A DNA stretch of 64,000 nucleotides from Sphingorhabdus sp. EL138 (GCF_945890115.1 NZ_CAMDCK010000003.1:62001-126000), one strand, 5' to 3'. Positions 49,986 to 59,552 are shown, counted from the first letter of the stretch. Numbers and translations: made by a program. The notes: generated from the sequence alone by a model not told the origin.

Positions 49986-50287
49986 ACATGCGGACACAAA
50001 AGGGGGCGCTTATACACGCCTTGCGCGCGCTCATCCCTGCGGCCGACATCAGCATATTGCACGAACGGCCATGGCACAGCCTCACTTTTTCTGGCACGCA
50101 ACTTTGCCTGTCGGTGCAGATGCAGGATGGCGCATGGCACGACAACGCGGAGGCGCTATCGCAGATGTTGTCAGAACATGAATTTGATTTGCCCCACCAG
50201 ATCGTCGCCGACATTGCGGTAACGCAGGCGATGGTGGTCAAAGGCGCGCACTGCTTGATCATCGATGCTTTGTTGCTGGATAGTTGA
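49982..50287 (+). CDS. Hypothetical protein (101 aa), ATGA-coupled to the upstream small ORF
   Basis: Start overlaps stop of the 49785 ORF; no family recognised. Confidence 0.6.
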   Translation: MNMRTQKGALIHALRALIPAADISILHERPWHSLTFSGTQLCLSVQMQDGAWHDNAEALSQMLSEHEFDLPHQIVADIAVTQAMVVKGAHCLIIDALLLDS

Positions 50288-50335
50288 TGTACCGCAGAAC
50301 TTGTGCACCGTCGTCATCGACCGTACACAAGGGGC

Positions 50336-51508
50336 ATGACCACACAAACCGCACCGACCTTAGCGCGCATCGCCCCAGAGGCCATTGGCGCGCATCTGCA
50401 AAGCTATTGGCACGCCCTGACCATCTGGGTGCAGACCAATTATGTTGAACTGGGCATTGCCGTGGTGGCGGCACTCATCGTGTTTGTGGCGCTGAGCTGG
50501 CTGAAAAGAATTGCCGCAAATATCGCGCGCGCCAGCGAGCACCGGGCACATTTGAAATCGATCATCGCCCGCACCTTGGCACGGACGAGCAAATTTTTCC
50601 GCGTCATGGTGGCGATAGAATTGGTCAACCAGATGGCCAATGCGCCAGCGGCACTGACCCAGACCGTCGATATCTTGTTCACCATAGCTATTGTCATTCA
50701 AGTCGCCATCTGGCTGCGCGAAATCATCTTGGGCTTGATTGAGCGGCGCGCAGGCGAAGGCATTCATGAACATGATACCTTGCAAAGCGCGATGGTCCTC
50801 ATTCGCCTGCTCGTCAGCTTCGTCTTATTTGCTGTCGCGGCCATTGTCGTGCTCGACAATCTGGGTGTTAACGTCACGGGTCTCGTGGCCGGCCTTGGCG
50901 TTGGCGGCATTGCGATTGGCTTGGCCGCGCAAGGTATTTTCTCCGACCTGTTTGCGGCCATCTCGATCATTTTCGACAAGCCGTTCCGGCGCGGCGACAC
51001 AGTGTCCTATGACAATACGATAGCGCGGGTTGAAGTCATCGGCATGAAAAGCACGCGACTGCGTGCGCTGACAGGGGAAGAGAAGATTATTTCCAACAGC
51101 AAATTGCTGGAAAAGGAAATTACCAACAACACCCTGACCTTGTATCGGCGGGTCACTTTTGTCCTGACGCTTGTCTATCAAACACCCCCTGCCCTTGCCC
51201 GGCGTGTGCCCGACATTCTGCGTGCAGCGGTTGAGGCCAATGGCGCGCAATTCATCCGCGCCGGATTCAACAATTTTGCCCCAAGCTCGCTCGATTTCCA
51301 TCTGGTGTTCGACATTGAAAGCGATGATGTCGAAGAGATGTTTCAGGCGCGCCACGATATTGGCATTGCGATTATCGATAGCTTCGCCCGCGAAGGCATA
51401 GCTTTTGCTTATCCCACGCAGACGACTTTCACCGCTGCACCCGATGGCACGATGGTGATGCCTTATGCCGCGCCGCCCAAAACAGCCAAGGCACGTTCAA
51501 AAAGCTGA
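50336..51508 (+). CDS. MscS-family mechanosensitive ion channel
   Basis: VLDNLGVNVTGLVAGLGVGGIAIGLAAQGIFSDLFAAISIIFDKPFRRGDTV. Confidence 0.92.
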   Translation: MTTQTAPTLARIAPEAIGAHLQSYWHALTIWVQTNYVELGIAVVAALIVFVALSWLKRIAANIARASEHRAHLKSIIARTLARTSKFFRVMVAIELVNQMANAPAALTQTVDILFTIAIVIQVAIWLREIILGLIERRAGEGIHEHDTLQSAMVLIRLLVSFVLFAVAAIVVLDNLGVNVTGLVAGLGVGGIAIGLAAQGIFSDLFAAISIIFDKPFRRGDTVSYDNTIARVEVIGMKSTRLRALTGEEKIISNSKLLEKEITNNTLTLYRRVTFVLTLVYQTPPALARRVPDILRAAVEANGAQFIRAGFNNFAPSSLDFHLVFDIESDDVEEMFQARHDIGIAIIDSFAREGIAFAYPTQTTFTAAPDGTMVMPYAAPPKTAKARSKS

Positions 51509-51624
51509 TTCGCAGCTGAGAGGTCAAAGAGCCGCAAGCATGCCGTAACGGCAAACAGGCGGGGCTTGTATTGCGCGTTTGAAACCGCCACGGTGAGACG
51601 ATATTAGGAAGCAGGAGACTCCAT

Positions 51625-52083
51625 ATGACCGCAATTACCCCCGCTGAATTCGCAACCAAAGTCGGCGAAAATATCGGCGTATCGGAATGGATTTTGGTGG
51701 ATCAGGACATGATCAACAAATTTGCCGATGCAACAGGCGATCATCAATTCATTCACATCAACGAAGAATTGGCCAAGCAGACGCCGTTCGGCGGCACCAT
51801 TGCCCATGGCTTTTTGACCTTGTCTTTGTTCCCGGTGATGAGCGCCAAGTCCGATTGCCCCAAGGTGGCGGGCGTCAAAATGGGCGTCAATTATGGTGGC
51901 AACAAAACCCGTTTTCTCTCCCCTGTTCGTTCGGGCAAGCGCGTGCGCGGACATTTCAAACTTCTTGAACTCGTTGAAAAGCGCCCTGGCCAATGGCAGC
52001 AGACGCTTGAGTTCACCGTCGAGATTGAGGGTGAAGACAAACCAGCACTTCAGGCTGAATGGATCAGCCAGTTTTTCGTATAA
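51625..52083 (+). CDS. MaoC family dehydratase
   Basis: INKFADATGDHQFIHINEELAKQTPFGGTIAHGFLTLSL. Confidence 0.92.
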   Translation: MTAITPAEFATKVGENIGVSEWILVDQDMINKFADATGDHQFIHINEELAKQTPFGGTIAHGFLTLSLFPVMSAKSDCPKVAGVKMGVNYGGNKTRFLSPVRSGKRVRGHFKLLELVEKRPGQWQQTLEFTVEIEGEDKPALQAEWISQFFV

Positions 52084-52107
52084 TTTTCAATTCAAGGAAC
52101 CATTACC

Positions 52108-53286
52108 ATGCGTGACGCAGTAATCGTATCAACCGCCCGTACCGCCATTGGCAAAGCCTATCGCGGCGGATTTAACGCAACGCTTGGCGCGACGCTCGGC
52201 AGCTATTCGTTGAAGGCCGCTGTGGAGCGCGCTGGCATTGAAGGCGGCGAAATTGATGACGTCCTTTGGGGCTCCGCGCTGCAGCAAGGCACACAGGGCG
52301 GAAATCTTGCCCGTCAGGTTGCATTGCGCGCTGGCCTGCCGATTTCTGTTTCGGGCATGACCATGGATCGCCAATGTTCTTCCGGCCTGATGTCCATCGC
52401 AACTGCAGCAAAGCAAATCATCGTCGACAATATCGATGTGATGGCCGCTGGTGGTCAAGAATCCATCTCGCTGGTGCAAACTAAGGAAATGCGCGTTCAG
52501 GCCGACCCTGAATTGGTTGCCCTGCATAATTCGATTTACATGCCGATGCTGCAGACCGCTGAAGTCGTGGCCAAGCGTTACAATGTCAGCCGCGATGCGA
52601 TGGACGAATATGCCCTGCAATCGCAGCAACGCACCGCCGCCGCGCAAGCCGCTGGCTATTTTGATGCGGAAATCGTTCCCGTAACCACGATGATGAACGT
52701 CGTGAACAAGGAAACGGGCGAAGTCAGCCAGAAAGAAGTGACCATATCCAAGGACGAAGGCAATCGCGCCGATACGCAGTTGGCCGGTTTGCAATCGCTT
52801 CAGCCCGTGCTTGGCCCCGATATGACGATCACCGCCGGCAATGCAAGCCAGTTGTCCGACGGTTCTTCCGCCTCCATCTTGATGGAAGCAAAGCTGGCCG
52901 AGAAAAAGGGGCTCAACCCGCTTGGCCGTTATGTCGGCATGGCGGTAGCCGGGACAGAGCCAGACGAAATGGGCATTGGTCCTGTATTCGCAATCCCCAA
53001 ATTGCTGCAGCGTTTTGGCCTGAAGATGGACGATATCGGCATCTGGGAATTGAACGAAGCATTTGCTGTGCAAGTCCTATATTGCCGCGACAAATTGGGC
53101 ATTCCAAACGAGTTGCTGAACGTCAATGGCGGGTCGATTTCGATTGGCCATCCTTATGGTATGACGGGCGCGCGCTGCACCGGCCATGCCTTGATCGAAG
53201 GCAAGCGTCGCGGTGCGAAATATGGTGTCGTCACCATGTGCGTTGGCGGCGGAATGGGCGCCGCTGGCCTGTTCGAAATCTTTTAA
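52108..53286 (+). CDS. Acetyl-CoA acyltransferase (thiolase)
   Basis: [69 protein letters not shown]. Confidence 0.94.
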   Translation: MRDAVIVSTARTAIGKAYRGGFNATLGATLGSYSLKAAVERAGIEGGEIDDVLWGSALQQGTQGGNLARQVALRAGLPISVSGMTMDRQCSSGLMSIATAAKQIIVDNIDVMAAGGQESISLVQTKEMRVQADPELVALHNSIYMPMLQTAEVVAKRYNVSRDAMDEYALQSQQRTAAAQAAGYFDAEIVPVTTMMNVVNKETGEVSQKEVTISKDEGNRADTQLAGLQSLQPVLGPDMTITAGNASQLSDGSSASILMEAKLAEKKGLNPLGRYVGMAVAGTEPDEMGIGPVFAIPKLLQRFGLKMDDIGIWELNEAFAVQVLYCRDKLGIPNELLNVNGGSISIGHPYGMTGARCTGHALIEGKRRGAKYGVVTMCVGGGMGAAGLFEIF

Positions 53287-53315
53287 TCGCACATAAGAAA
53301 ATAAGGAACAGCCGC

Positions 53316-53609
53316 ATGTCCGCCATTGGTGTAATCGCAACATTGACCGTTGCCGAAGGCAAGAATGAAGATTTTGAGGCTGTTTTTGCAGAACTCGCTG
53401 CAGCGGTTCGGGCCAATGAACCGGGGAACGTATTTTATACGCTCACTCGGTCACGGTCCAACCCGCAAGTGTACAAAGTGCTTGAGCAATATGTCGATCA
53501 AGACGCACTGACCGCACATGGCGCCAGCGCCTATTTCAAGGCCGCAGGACCCAAGCTTGGCCCATGCCTCGCGGGCGCATCCGATATTGAGTATCTTGAC
53601 GCGTTATAA
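53316..53609 (+). CDS. Putative quinol monooxygenase / ABM-domain protein
   Basis: MSAIGVIATLTVAEGKNEDFEAVFAELAAAVRANEPGNVFYTLTRS; the longer ORF start at 53082 overlaps the thiolase gene. Confidence 0.8.
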   Translation: MSAIGVIATLTVAEGKNEDFEAVFAELAAAVRANEPGNVFYTLTRSRSNPQVYKVLEQYVDQDALTAHGASAYFKAAGPKLGPCLAGASDIEYLDAL

Positions 53610-53695
53610 AGCTGATCCGCCGCATTAAGTGGCGTCCCCACCGGAACAGGCGCGGCTATCGCTCGTTTGCTTCACTTCCAACAAGGAGTGAAAAA

Positions 53696-54199
53696 ATGAC
53701 GCACGATACGGACATCAAAGAAAAATTCTGGACGTCACTCAAATCGGACCGGACCATGTTTTTGGGCCTAGCCGAAGGCAAAGACGGCCATGCGCGTCCA
53801 ATGACCGCGCAATTGGAGGACGCCCACTTCAACGATGGCCATTATGACGGGCCAATCTGGTTCTTCACCGCGCGTTCCGGCAGCCTGTATCAAGATGTGG
53901 GTGCAGGTGCCCGTGCGATGGCGCACTTCGCATCCAAGGGGAATGATATATGGGCCACGGTGCACGGCAATCTATCGCAATCCACCGATCAGGCGACCAT
54001 TGACCGTTTATGGAACCGCTTCGTTGCCGCTTGGTATACAGGTGGCAAGGACGACCCGGAAGTCGCCCTTATCCGGTTTGACCCCGAAAATGCCGAAATC
54101 TGGATTGATGCATCCAGCATGGTTGCTGGCATAAAGATGCTGATGGGTATCGACCCGAAGCAGGACGCCAAAGACAAGGTTGCGCGCGTTACCTTGTAA
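53696..54199 (+). CDS. Pyridoxamine 5'-phosphate oxidase family (general stress protein-like)
   Basis: EKFWTSLKSDRTMFLGLAEGKDGHARPMTAQ...GPIWFFTARSGSLYQDVGAGARAMAHFASKGNDIWATVHGNLS. Confidence 0.88.
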   Translation: MTHDTDIKEKFWTSLKSDRTMFLGLAEGKDGHARPMTAQLEDAHFNDGHYDGPIWFFTARSGSLYQDVGAGARAMAHFASKGNDIWATVHGNLSQSTDQATIDRLWNRFVAAWYTGGKDDPEVALIRFDPENAEIWIDASSMVAGIKMLMGIDPKQDAKDKVARVTL

Positions 54200-54237
54200 G
54201 CGGTTAGAGGATTTAGGCCGGGGACAGGACCTAAGCC

Positions 54238-54258
54238 GGGGACAATTGCGTTGTCCCC
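54238..54258. repeat. Short perfect hairpin GGGGACAA-TTGCG-TTGTCCCC
   Basis: ggggacaattgcgttgtcccc; 8-bp stem preceded by gccggggacaggacctaagcc. Confidence 0.6.
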
Positions 54259-54296
54259 GAAATAGGCGTTGATCCAACTCCCTCACCCCATAAGGC

Positions 54297-54440
54297 GTCA
54301 TCCTGAACTTGTTTGACCGATGGTCACTTCGTTCAAGGGTACATTTATCCTTTCTAGCTCTCGGCATGCTGCAAGATGGACTCTGGAACGACAGTCACCG
54401 AAGGTGAAACAAGTTCAGGGTCACGAAGTGGGAGGATGAC
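54297..54440. repeat. ~144-bp inverted-repeat element (gtcatcctgaacttgttt family)
   Basis: Begins gtcatcctgaacttgtttgacc, ends gaaacaagttcagggtcacgaagtgggaggatgac (inverted). Confidence 0.7.
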
Positions 54441-54556
54441 GGCCCGCCTCAGATATGTAATAAAAATTTACGTTATTTTACCACTTTTTTTTGACTCAGA
54501 ATGAGATGTAATTCTTTAAAAAGGTCACGCCACGTAATTTTCGGGGGAAGATTCCG

Positions 54557-55387
54557 ATGCCTTATAAATACGGACATTATTATGTGGTCTTCGTGCTGGC
54601 CGTTATCTTAGCGGGCTTTTGGAAAAGCTACTTTAGCATAGCAGGTGCAGTTCCATTTGCGTTTCATGCACATGCATTTTCAGCGACGATCTGGCTCCTG
54701 CTGCTGATCCTCCAAAGCGCGTCAATACACGGACGTCACAACGCTTTTCATAAACTAGCGGGATTGGCGAGTCTTGGTCTTTTCCCGCTTCTTATTGCTG
54801 GTTTTGTCATGATAATTAACGTGACCGCGGCGGGATACGCGGCTCAAGAAAGTCCGTTCGTCATGTTGCTTGGGCCATCATTCGGCATCGGCATGTTCAT
54901 CGCGATTGCAGCATATCTAACGCTTTTTTACCAAGCGTTGCGACATCGAAGAAACATTCGGTTGCATGCAGGGTATATGCTTGCGACCCCGCTAATCCTG
55001 TTTGAATCTCCATTTAGCCGGTTGATGGAGCAGGCATTCCCTTGGATGAACTTTATTGGCAGTGAAGGGCCAATGGCTGTGATCGACGTCATCTCAATTA
55101 GTAACGGCTTGGCAATCCTCTTTGCAATGACCCTCTACTTTATGGATCGCAAGCATGGCGCGCCTTGGTTAGTGGCCTCAGCGTTCATGGCGGCGCAAAC
55201 CATCATGATGTGGTTTGCACCATCCACTCCATTGTTGCATACACTGTTTCAATTCTACGCCATGCTTTCTCCGGAGATCACTGTCTTAACGGGGATGTTA
55301 GCGGCTGTTCTAGTTGGTTATTTCGGTTGGCTGCGGGGGGTACGACCGATCCGGCCACCAGTGCAAACCAGTCTGACTTCGGGTTAG
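54557..55387 (+). CDS. Hypothetical multi-pass membrane protein
   Basis: 276 aa with about 7-8 hydrophobic segments; intact ORF in an otherwise repeat-rich accessory patch. Confidence 0.65.
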   Translation: MPYKYGHYYVVFVLAVILAGFWKSYFSIAGAVPFAFHAHAFSATIWLLLLILQSASIHGRHNAFHKLAGLASLGLFPLLIAGFVMIINVTAAGYAAQESPFVMLLGPSFGIGMFIAIAAYLTLFYQALRHRRNIRLHAGYMLATPLILFESPFSRLMEQAFPWMNFIGSEGPMAVIDVISISNGLAILFAMTLYFMDRKHGAPWLVASAFMAAQTIMMWFAPSTPLLHTLFQFYAMLSPEITVLTGMLAAVLVGYFGWLRGVRPIRPPVQTSLTSG

Positions 55388-55542
55388 GAATTACGGGGAA
55401 TTACGAAATTACGGTGAAAGTGCACTAAATTATAGCAAGCTGCGCATCACGGCTCTAAGCCGGAATTAAAGGTGTGATTTTCGACGTTGTGATGTTGCAT
55501 CTATTGAGGTTTTTAGGTGCTGGAATTACGGTGACAAGTGCG
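55387..55542. repeat. Repeated GGAATTACGGTGA motifs, possible remnant of a RAYT/REP-type element
   Basis: ggaattacggggaattacgaaattacggtgaaagtgcactaaatt (55387 onward) and ggaattacggtgacaagtgcg (55522-55542). Confidence 0.4.
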
Positions 55543-55587
55543 TCATCCCCGAAATAGCTTTGCACTATGACGGATCTGGCCAACATC

Positions 55588-55626
55588 TTCTTCGCGCCTC
55601 TGCGCTCTCTGCGCCTCTGCGTGAGA
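55588..55626. repeat. Short 'cgcctctgcgctctctgcgcctctgcg' degenerate tandem motif
   Basis: cttcttcgcgcctctgcgctctctgcgcctctgcgtgag. Confidence 0.6.
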
Positions 55627-55748
55627 TTATATTGGCGCAGCGTTCGATGCTGACTTTATTGTGCAGGGTCATCGCTGAAAACCCGCAGGAATCGGTGCTA
55701 CCCAAAACGCTATTACGCAGGTCCGAACAACGGGGAAAATTGCACCGC

Positions 55749-56981
55749 TCAATTGTGGCTGGATATCCAGTCTTCGACAATCGGCGCAATTTTTTCGCGC
55801 CATTTGCTGCCGTTGAAAATGCCATAATGGCCGACTTCTGGCGCCATATGATATTTCTTCAACGCCGCAGGCAGGCTTGTCGCAATGTTCAACGCGGCCT
55901 GTGTCTGGCCCAATCCGCTGATATCATCGCGTTCGCCCTCAATCGCCAGCAAACCGATATCGGTGATAGCCGCAGGATCAACCAGCTTACCGCGATAGTT
56001 GAATTCGCCCTTTGGCAGCAAATGACGCTGGAACACCGTATCAACGGTTTGCAGATAGAATTCCGCCGTCATGTCGCAAACCGCGCGATATTCATCGTAA
56101 AATTCCTTATGCCGATCGGCACTTTCCCCATCGCCTTTCACAAGGTCGGAGAACATCGACCAATGGCTCATCATATGGTTGCCCAAGTTCATCGACATAA
56201 AGCCCGAAAGCTGCAGAAAACCCGGATATACGCGGCGGCCAGCACCCTTGTAATAAGGCGGCACAGTCGCAATCACATTTTGCACGAACCATTCATGCGG
56301 ACGCTGAGTCGCGTGGTTGTTCACAACGGTCGGCGCCTCGCGCGTATCAATGGGGCCGCCCATCATCGTCAATGTGCGCGGACGCAGTGGATGATCCTTT
56401 GCGCTCATAACCGCCGCAGCGGCATAAGCCGGGACCGACGGCTGGCAGACGGCCAGCATATGCGCGCCGCGCCCGCCTGCATCTGGGCCGAGAAACTCAA
56501 GCCACTCGATCAGATAATCGATATAGGTTTCAAGGTCGAACCCGCCACCCGTCAACGGCACATCGCGCGCGTCTTTCCAGTCGGTGATGTAGACGTCATG
56601 CGTGACTATCATGCGCTCGACTGTGCCGCGCAAGAGCGTCGCAAAGTGCCCGGACATCGGCGCGCAGATGAGAAGCCGTGGCTTATCGCTGCTGCCTTCA
56701 TAGGCGAAACGCTTCAACTGGCCGAATGGCTTACGCGCAAGATTTTCTTCCTGAACCACCAAAGTTTGGCCGTCGATGACAACTTCGTTCAATCCGAACG
56801 CTGGCTTTCCACGCGGCAGAACCGAATGGGCAAAGACTTCCAATGCGGAAGCCGCAACCGGAGCCATTCCGCCATAATTGAACGGCGAAGGCAGCGCGCT
56901 GAGCCATTCCGACTGCTTTTGCGCAACCCAGCCTGCGCCCGCAAGCCAGCCGCGTTGAAGGTCATATCCGGTGTACAGCAT
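55749..56981 (-). CDS. phaZ: Intracellular polyhydroxyalkanoate depolymerase
   Basis: LYTGYDLQRGWLAGAGWVAQ; APMSGHFATLLRGTVERMI-VTHDVYITDWKDARDVPL; PEVGHYGIFNGSKWREKI. Confidence 0.9.
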   Translation of the reverse strand: MLYTGYDLQRGWLAGAGWVAQKQSEWLSALPSPFNYGGMAPVAASALEVFAHSVLPRGKPAFGLNEVVIDGQTLVVQEENLARKPFGQLKRFAYEGSSDKPRLLICAPMSGHFATLLRGTVERMIVTHDVYITDWKDARDVPLTGGGFDLETYIDYLIEWLEFLGPDAGGRGAHMLAVCQPSVPAYAAAAVMSAKDHPLRPRTLTMMGGPIDTREAPTVVNNHATQRPHEWFVQNVIATVPPYYKGAGRRVYPGFLQLSGFMSMNLGNHMMSHWSMFSDLVKGDGESADRHKEFYDEYRAVCDMTAEFYLQTVDTVFQRHLLPKGEFNYRGKLVDPAAITDIGLLAIEGERDDISGLGQTQAALNIATSLPAALKKYHMAPEVGHYGIFNGSKWREKIAPIVEDWISSHN

Positions 56982-57127
56982 GTTCAGGCCTTTAAAATTT
57001 GTATCGGCAATATTCTGCCGCAGTTGTAGGTGGCTTTACGCATTTATTGTGCATTGCACCATAGGAAAAGCGTTTACATTCTCCGTGGCGGATTGTTACC
57101 CGTCCGGCGCACTGCTAGGCGAGCGCG

Positions 57128-58927
57128 ATGACAAACGATATTTCCGAAACGCAGGCCATAACGCCATCCGAAGAAGCGGCTCCCGCCAAGCCCAAGCTTA
57201 ACTTTGGCAGTTTGCGCATGATAGGGCATTTCACGATCCGCTATCCGCGCCAGATCACTTATGCCCTGCTCGCGCTGATTGCAGCAGCGGCGTCGACACT
57301 TGCCATCCCTTATGGCCTGCGCCTGATTATCGATGAAGGCTTTGTCAAAAATGGCGGCGATCCTGCGCCCTATTTCTATTTGCTGTTGGGCATCGTGGTT
57401 GTCATCGGCATTTCGACGGCATTCCGTTTTTACTTCGTCAGCTGGCTAGGCGAGCGCGTGGTGGGTGATATTCGTGTTGCGGTGCAACAAAATCTATTGC
57501 GTTTGGCTCCGCGCTTTTTCGAAGAAAATCGTCCCGGAGAAATCGCCAGCCGCATGACCGCTGATACCGCGATTATCGAACAGATTGTCGGCACCACCGT
57601 GTCCGTTGCATTGCGCAATATCTTTATTGGCGTGGGCGGCGTTACCTTGCTCTTCGGCCTCGCTCCAAGCCTGACCATATGGTTACTCGCGGGCATCCCG
57701 GTGGTCGTTTTGCCAATTGTATTTCTGGGACGGCGACTGGAAAAGGCATCGCGCAATAGCCAAGATAATGTCGCCAGCGTCGGCACGATCATTTCAGAAG
57801 CGCTTGGCGCGATCAAGATCGTTCAGGCCTTTGGACAGGAAAGCCGCGAAGGCGTGCGTTTTGCCGATGCCGTAGAAGGCACGTTCAATGCCGCGAAAAA
57901 ACGTATCCGGTTGCGGGCGTTTCTGACTGCACTTGTAATGGCTTTGATATTCGGCGGCATCACGTTGCTCGTTTGGGAAGGCACCGACCAAGTGAAGGAA
58001 GGCGTCATATCCTCCGGAACTTTGTTCGCAGTCGTCCTGTATGGGGCATTGGTCGCGGGGTCATTTGGTGCGCTGACCGAAGTATATGGCGACCTTGTGC
58101 GCGCATCGGGCGCAGCATCGCGGCTCGCCGAATTGCTAAACGAAGTGCCCGAAATTGCGCCCCCTGCTAACCCAGTTATTATGCCGCCAGCGCGCGGGCA
58201 GTTGGAATTCCAACATGTCCGCTTCCGCTATCCCACACGGCCTGAGATCGCGGCGCTCGACGATTTCAGCCTAAAAGTATCGCCGGGGGAAACGGTTGCT
58301 GTTGTCGGGCCATCGGGCGCAGGCAAATCAACTTTATTCCAACTGGCGGAACGTTTTTACGACCCTGAAATCGGCACCGTGCGCATTGACGGTGTTTCCC
58401 TGACTAGCGCAGACCCCGCAGAATTCCGACGCCGGATATCGCTAGTGCCGCAAGACACCGTATTGTTCGCGGCCTCCGCGCGTGACAATCTGCGTTACGG
58501 CCAATGGGACGCGAGCGACGAGGCGATCTGGGCGGCAGCGGAAAAAGCAAACGCAGCGGGTTTCCTAAGTGAGCTACCCGAGGGACTGGAAACCTATCTC
58601 GGCGAGGGCGGCGCGCGGCTTTCGGGCGGCCAGCGGCAACGGCTAGCAATTGCCCGTGCCTTGTTGCGCGATTCGCCGATCTTGTTGCTTGATGAGGCCA
58701 CGAGCGCGTTGGACGCCGAAAGCGAGAAATTGGTGCAAGATGCGCTGGAGCGACTGATGGTCGGCCGCACCACAATCGTGATTGCGCACCGGCTGGCAAC
58801 CGTGCGTTCCGCCGACCGTATCATCGTGATGGACCAGGGCAGGATTGTTGAAGAGGGCGACCATGTAACGCTGAGCGCCGCAGGCGGATTATATGCCCGT
58901 CTCGCCAGCCTGCAATTTGATGCTTAA
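57128..58927 (+). CDS. ABC transporter, fused TM and ATPase domains (MsbA/lipid exporter-like)
   Basis: VVGPSGAGKSTLFQLAERFYDP; LSGGQRQRLAIARALLRDSPILLLDEATSALD. Confidence 0.92.
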   Translation: MTNDISETQAITPSEEAAPAKPKLNFGSLRMIGHFTIRYPRQITYALLALIAAAASTLAIPYGLRLIIDEGFVKNGGDPAPYFYLLLGIVVVIGISTAFRFYFVSWLGERVVGDIRVAVQQNLLRLAPRFFEENRPGEIASRMTADTAIIEQIVGTTVSVALRNIFIGVGGVTLLFGLAPSLTIWLLAGIPVVVLPIVFLGRRLEKASRNSQDNVASVGTIISEALGAIKIVQAFGQESREGVRFADAVEGTFNAAKKRIRLRAFLTALVMALIFGGITLLVWEGTDQVKEGVISSGTLFAVVLYGALVAGSFGALTEVYGDLVRASGAASRLAELLNEVPEIAPPANPVIMPPARGQLEFQHVRFRYPTRPEIAALDDFSLKVSPGETVAVVGPSGAGKSTLFQLAERFYDPEIGTVRIDGVSLTSADPAEFRRRISLVPQDTVLFAASARDNLRYGQWDASDEAIWAAAEKANAAGFLSELPEGLETYLGEGGARLSGGQRQRLAIARALLRDSPILLLDEATSALDAESEKLVQDALERLMVGRTTIVIAHRLATVRSADRIIVMDQGRIVEEGDHVTLSAAGGLYARLASLQFDA

Positions 58928-58954
58928 CAGGAGGGAAACTCTCGTTCCTGTAAT

Positions 58955-59152
58955 TTAAGCAATGATATCAGGCACCAATTGATCTTCCAGACGCATGATC
59001 TGATCCTTCAAAATCAGCTTTTTCTTCTTCAGTCGCGCGATCTGGAGTTGGTCGATCACCGTCTGGGCTGTGAGCGCGCGAATGGCGTCGTCGAGATCGC
59101 GATGCTCAATCTTCAGTTGTTCTAGTTGCTGCTGATAGCCATCGTCGTTCAT
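58955..59152 (-). CDS. YdcH/DUF465 family small protein
   Basis: MNDDGYQQQLEQLKIEHRDLDDAIRALTAQTVIDQLQIARLKKKKLILKDQIMRLEDQ. Confidence 0.82.
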   Translation of the reverse strand: MNDDGYQQQLEQLKIEHRDLDDAIRALTAQTVIDQLQIARLKKKKLILKDQIMRLEDQLVPDIIA

Positions 59153-59322
59153 ACGCCTTTCTACACAGACTGCGGCGAACAAGTCATCGTTAAAAAAACG
59201 GTCACTTGGCCGAAATCTGGGTTTAGCCCGCGCCCCGACAATAATTATCGGCAAGACTCCAATCACAATTCGTGATTTACTCCGTGGTCAGATCGCCGAG
59301 TCTCAGACTGAAGGAGAATGAT

Positions 59323-59493
59323 GTGCATAATAATCATCTGTCCGCGCTTCGTAACAAGCATGCCGAACTGGAGCAAAAACTGGAGCGCGAAGAAAACAGG
59401 CCGTTCCCCGACAGCCGAACCGTTCTCGATCTAAAAAAACAAAAGCTACATCTTAAAGACGTTATACTGCATGAATCGGCATCAACTGGTTGA
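59323..59493 (+). CDS. YdcH/DUF465 family small protein (probable GTG start)
   Basis: VHNNHLSALRNKHAELEQKLEREENRPFPDSRTVLDLKKQKLHLKDVI. Confidence 0.72.
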   Translation: MHNNHLSALRNKHAELEQKLEREENRPFPDSRTVLDLKKQKLHLKDVILHESASTG

Positions 59494-59552
59494 CTACGAA
59501 TAATTTCAGACGGGGTATCGCTTGCCCTCTCGGTCTCTGCTAAGCGAGGTCT

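Noticed and set aside
53082-53315. Upstream extension of the monooxygenase ORF
   Set aside because: Overlaps the conserved thiolase C-terminus in a different frame; the ABM-like protein starts at 53316
55560-57029. 489-aa plus-strand ORF
   Set aside because: Antisense to the clear PHA depolymerase gene (55749-56981, minus); its composition (many H, Q, R) is typical of antisense reading of a GC-rich gene
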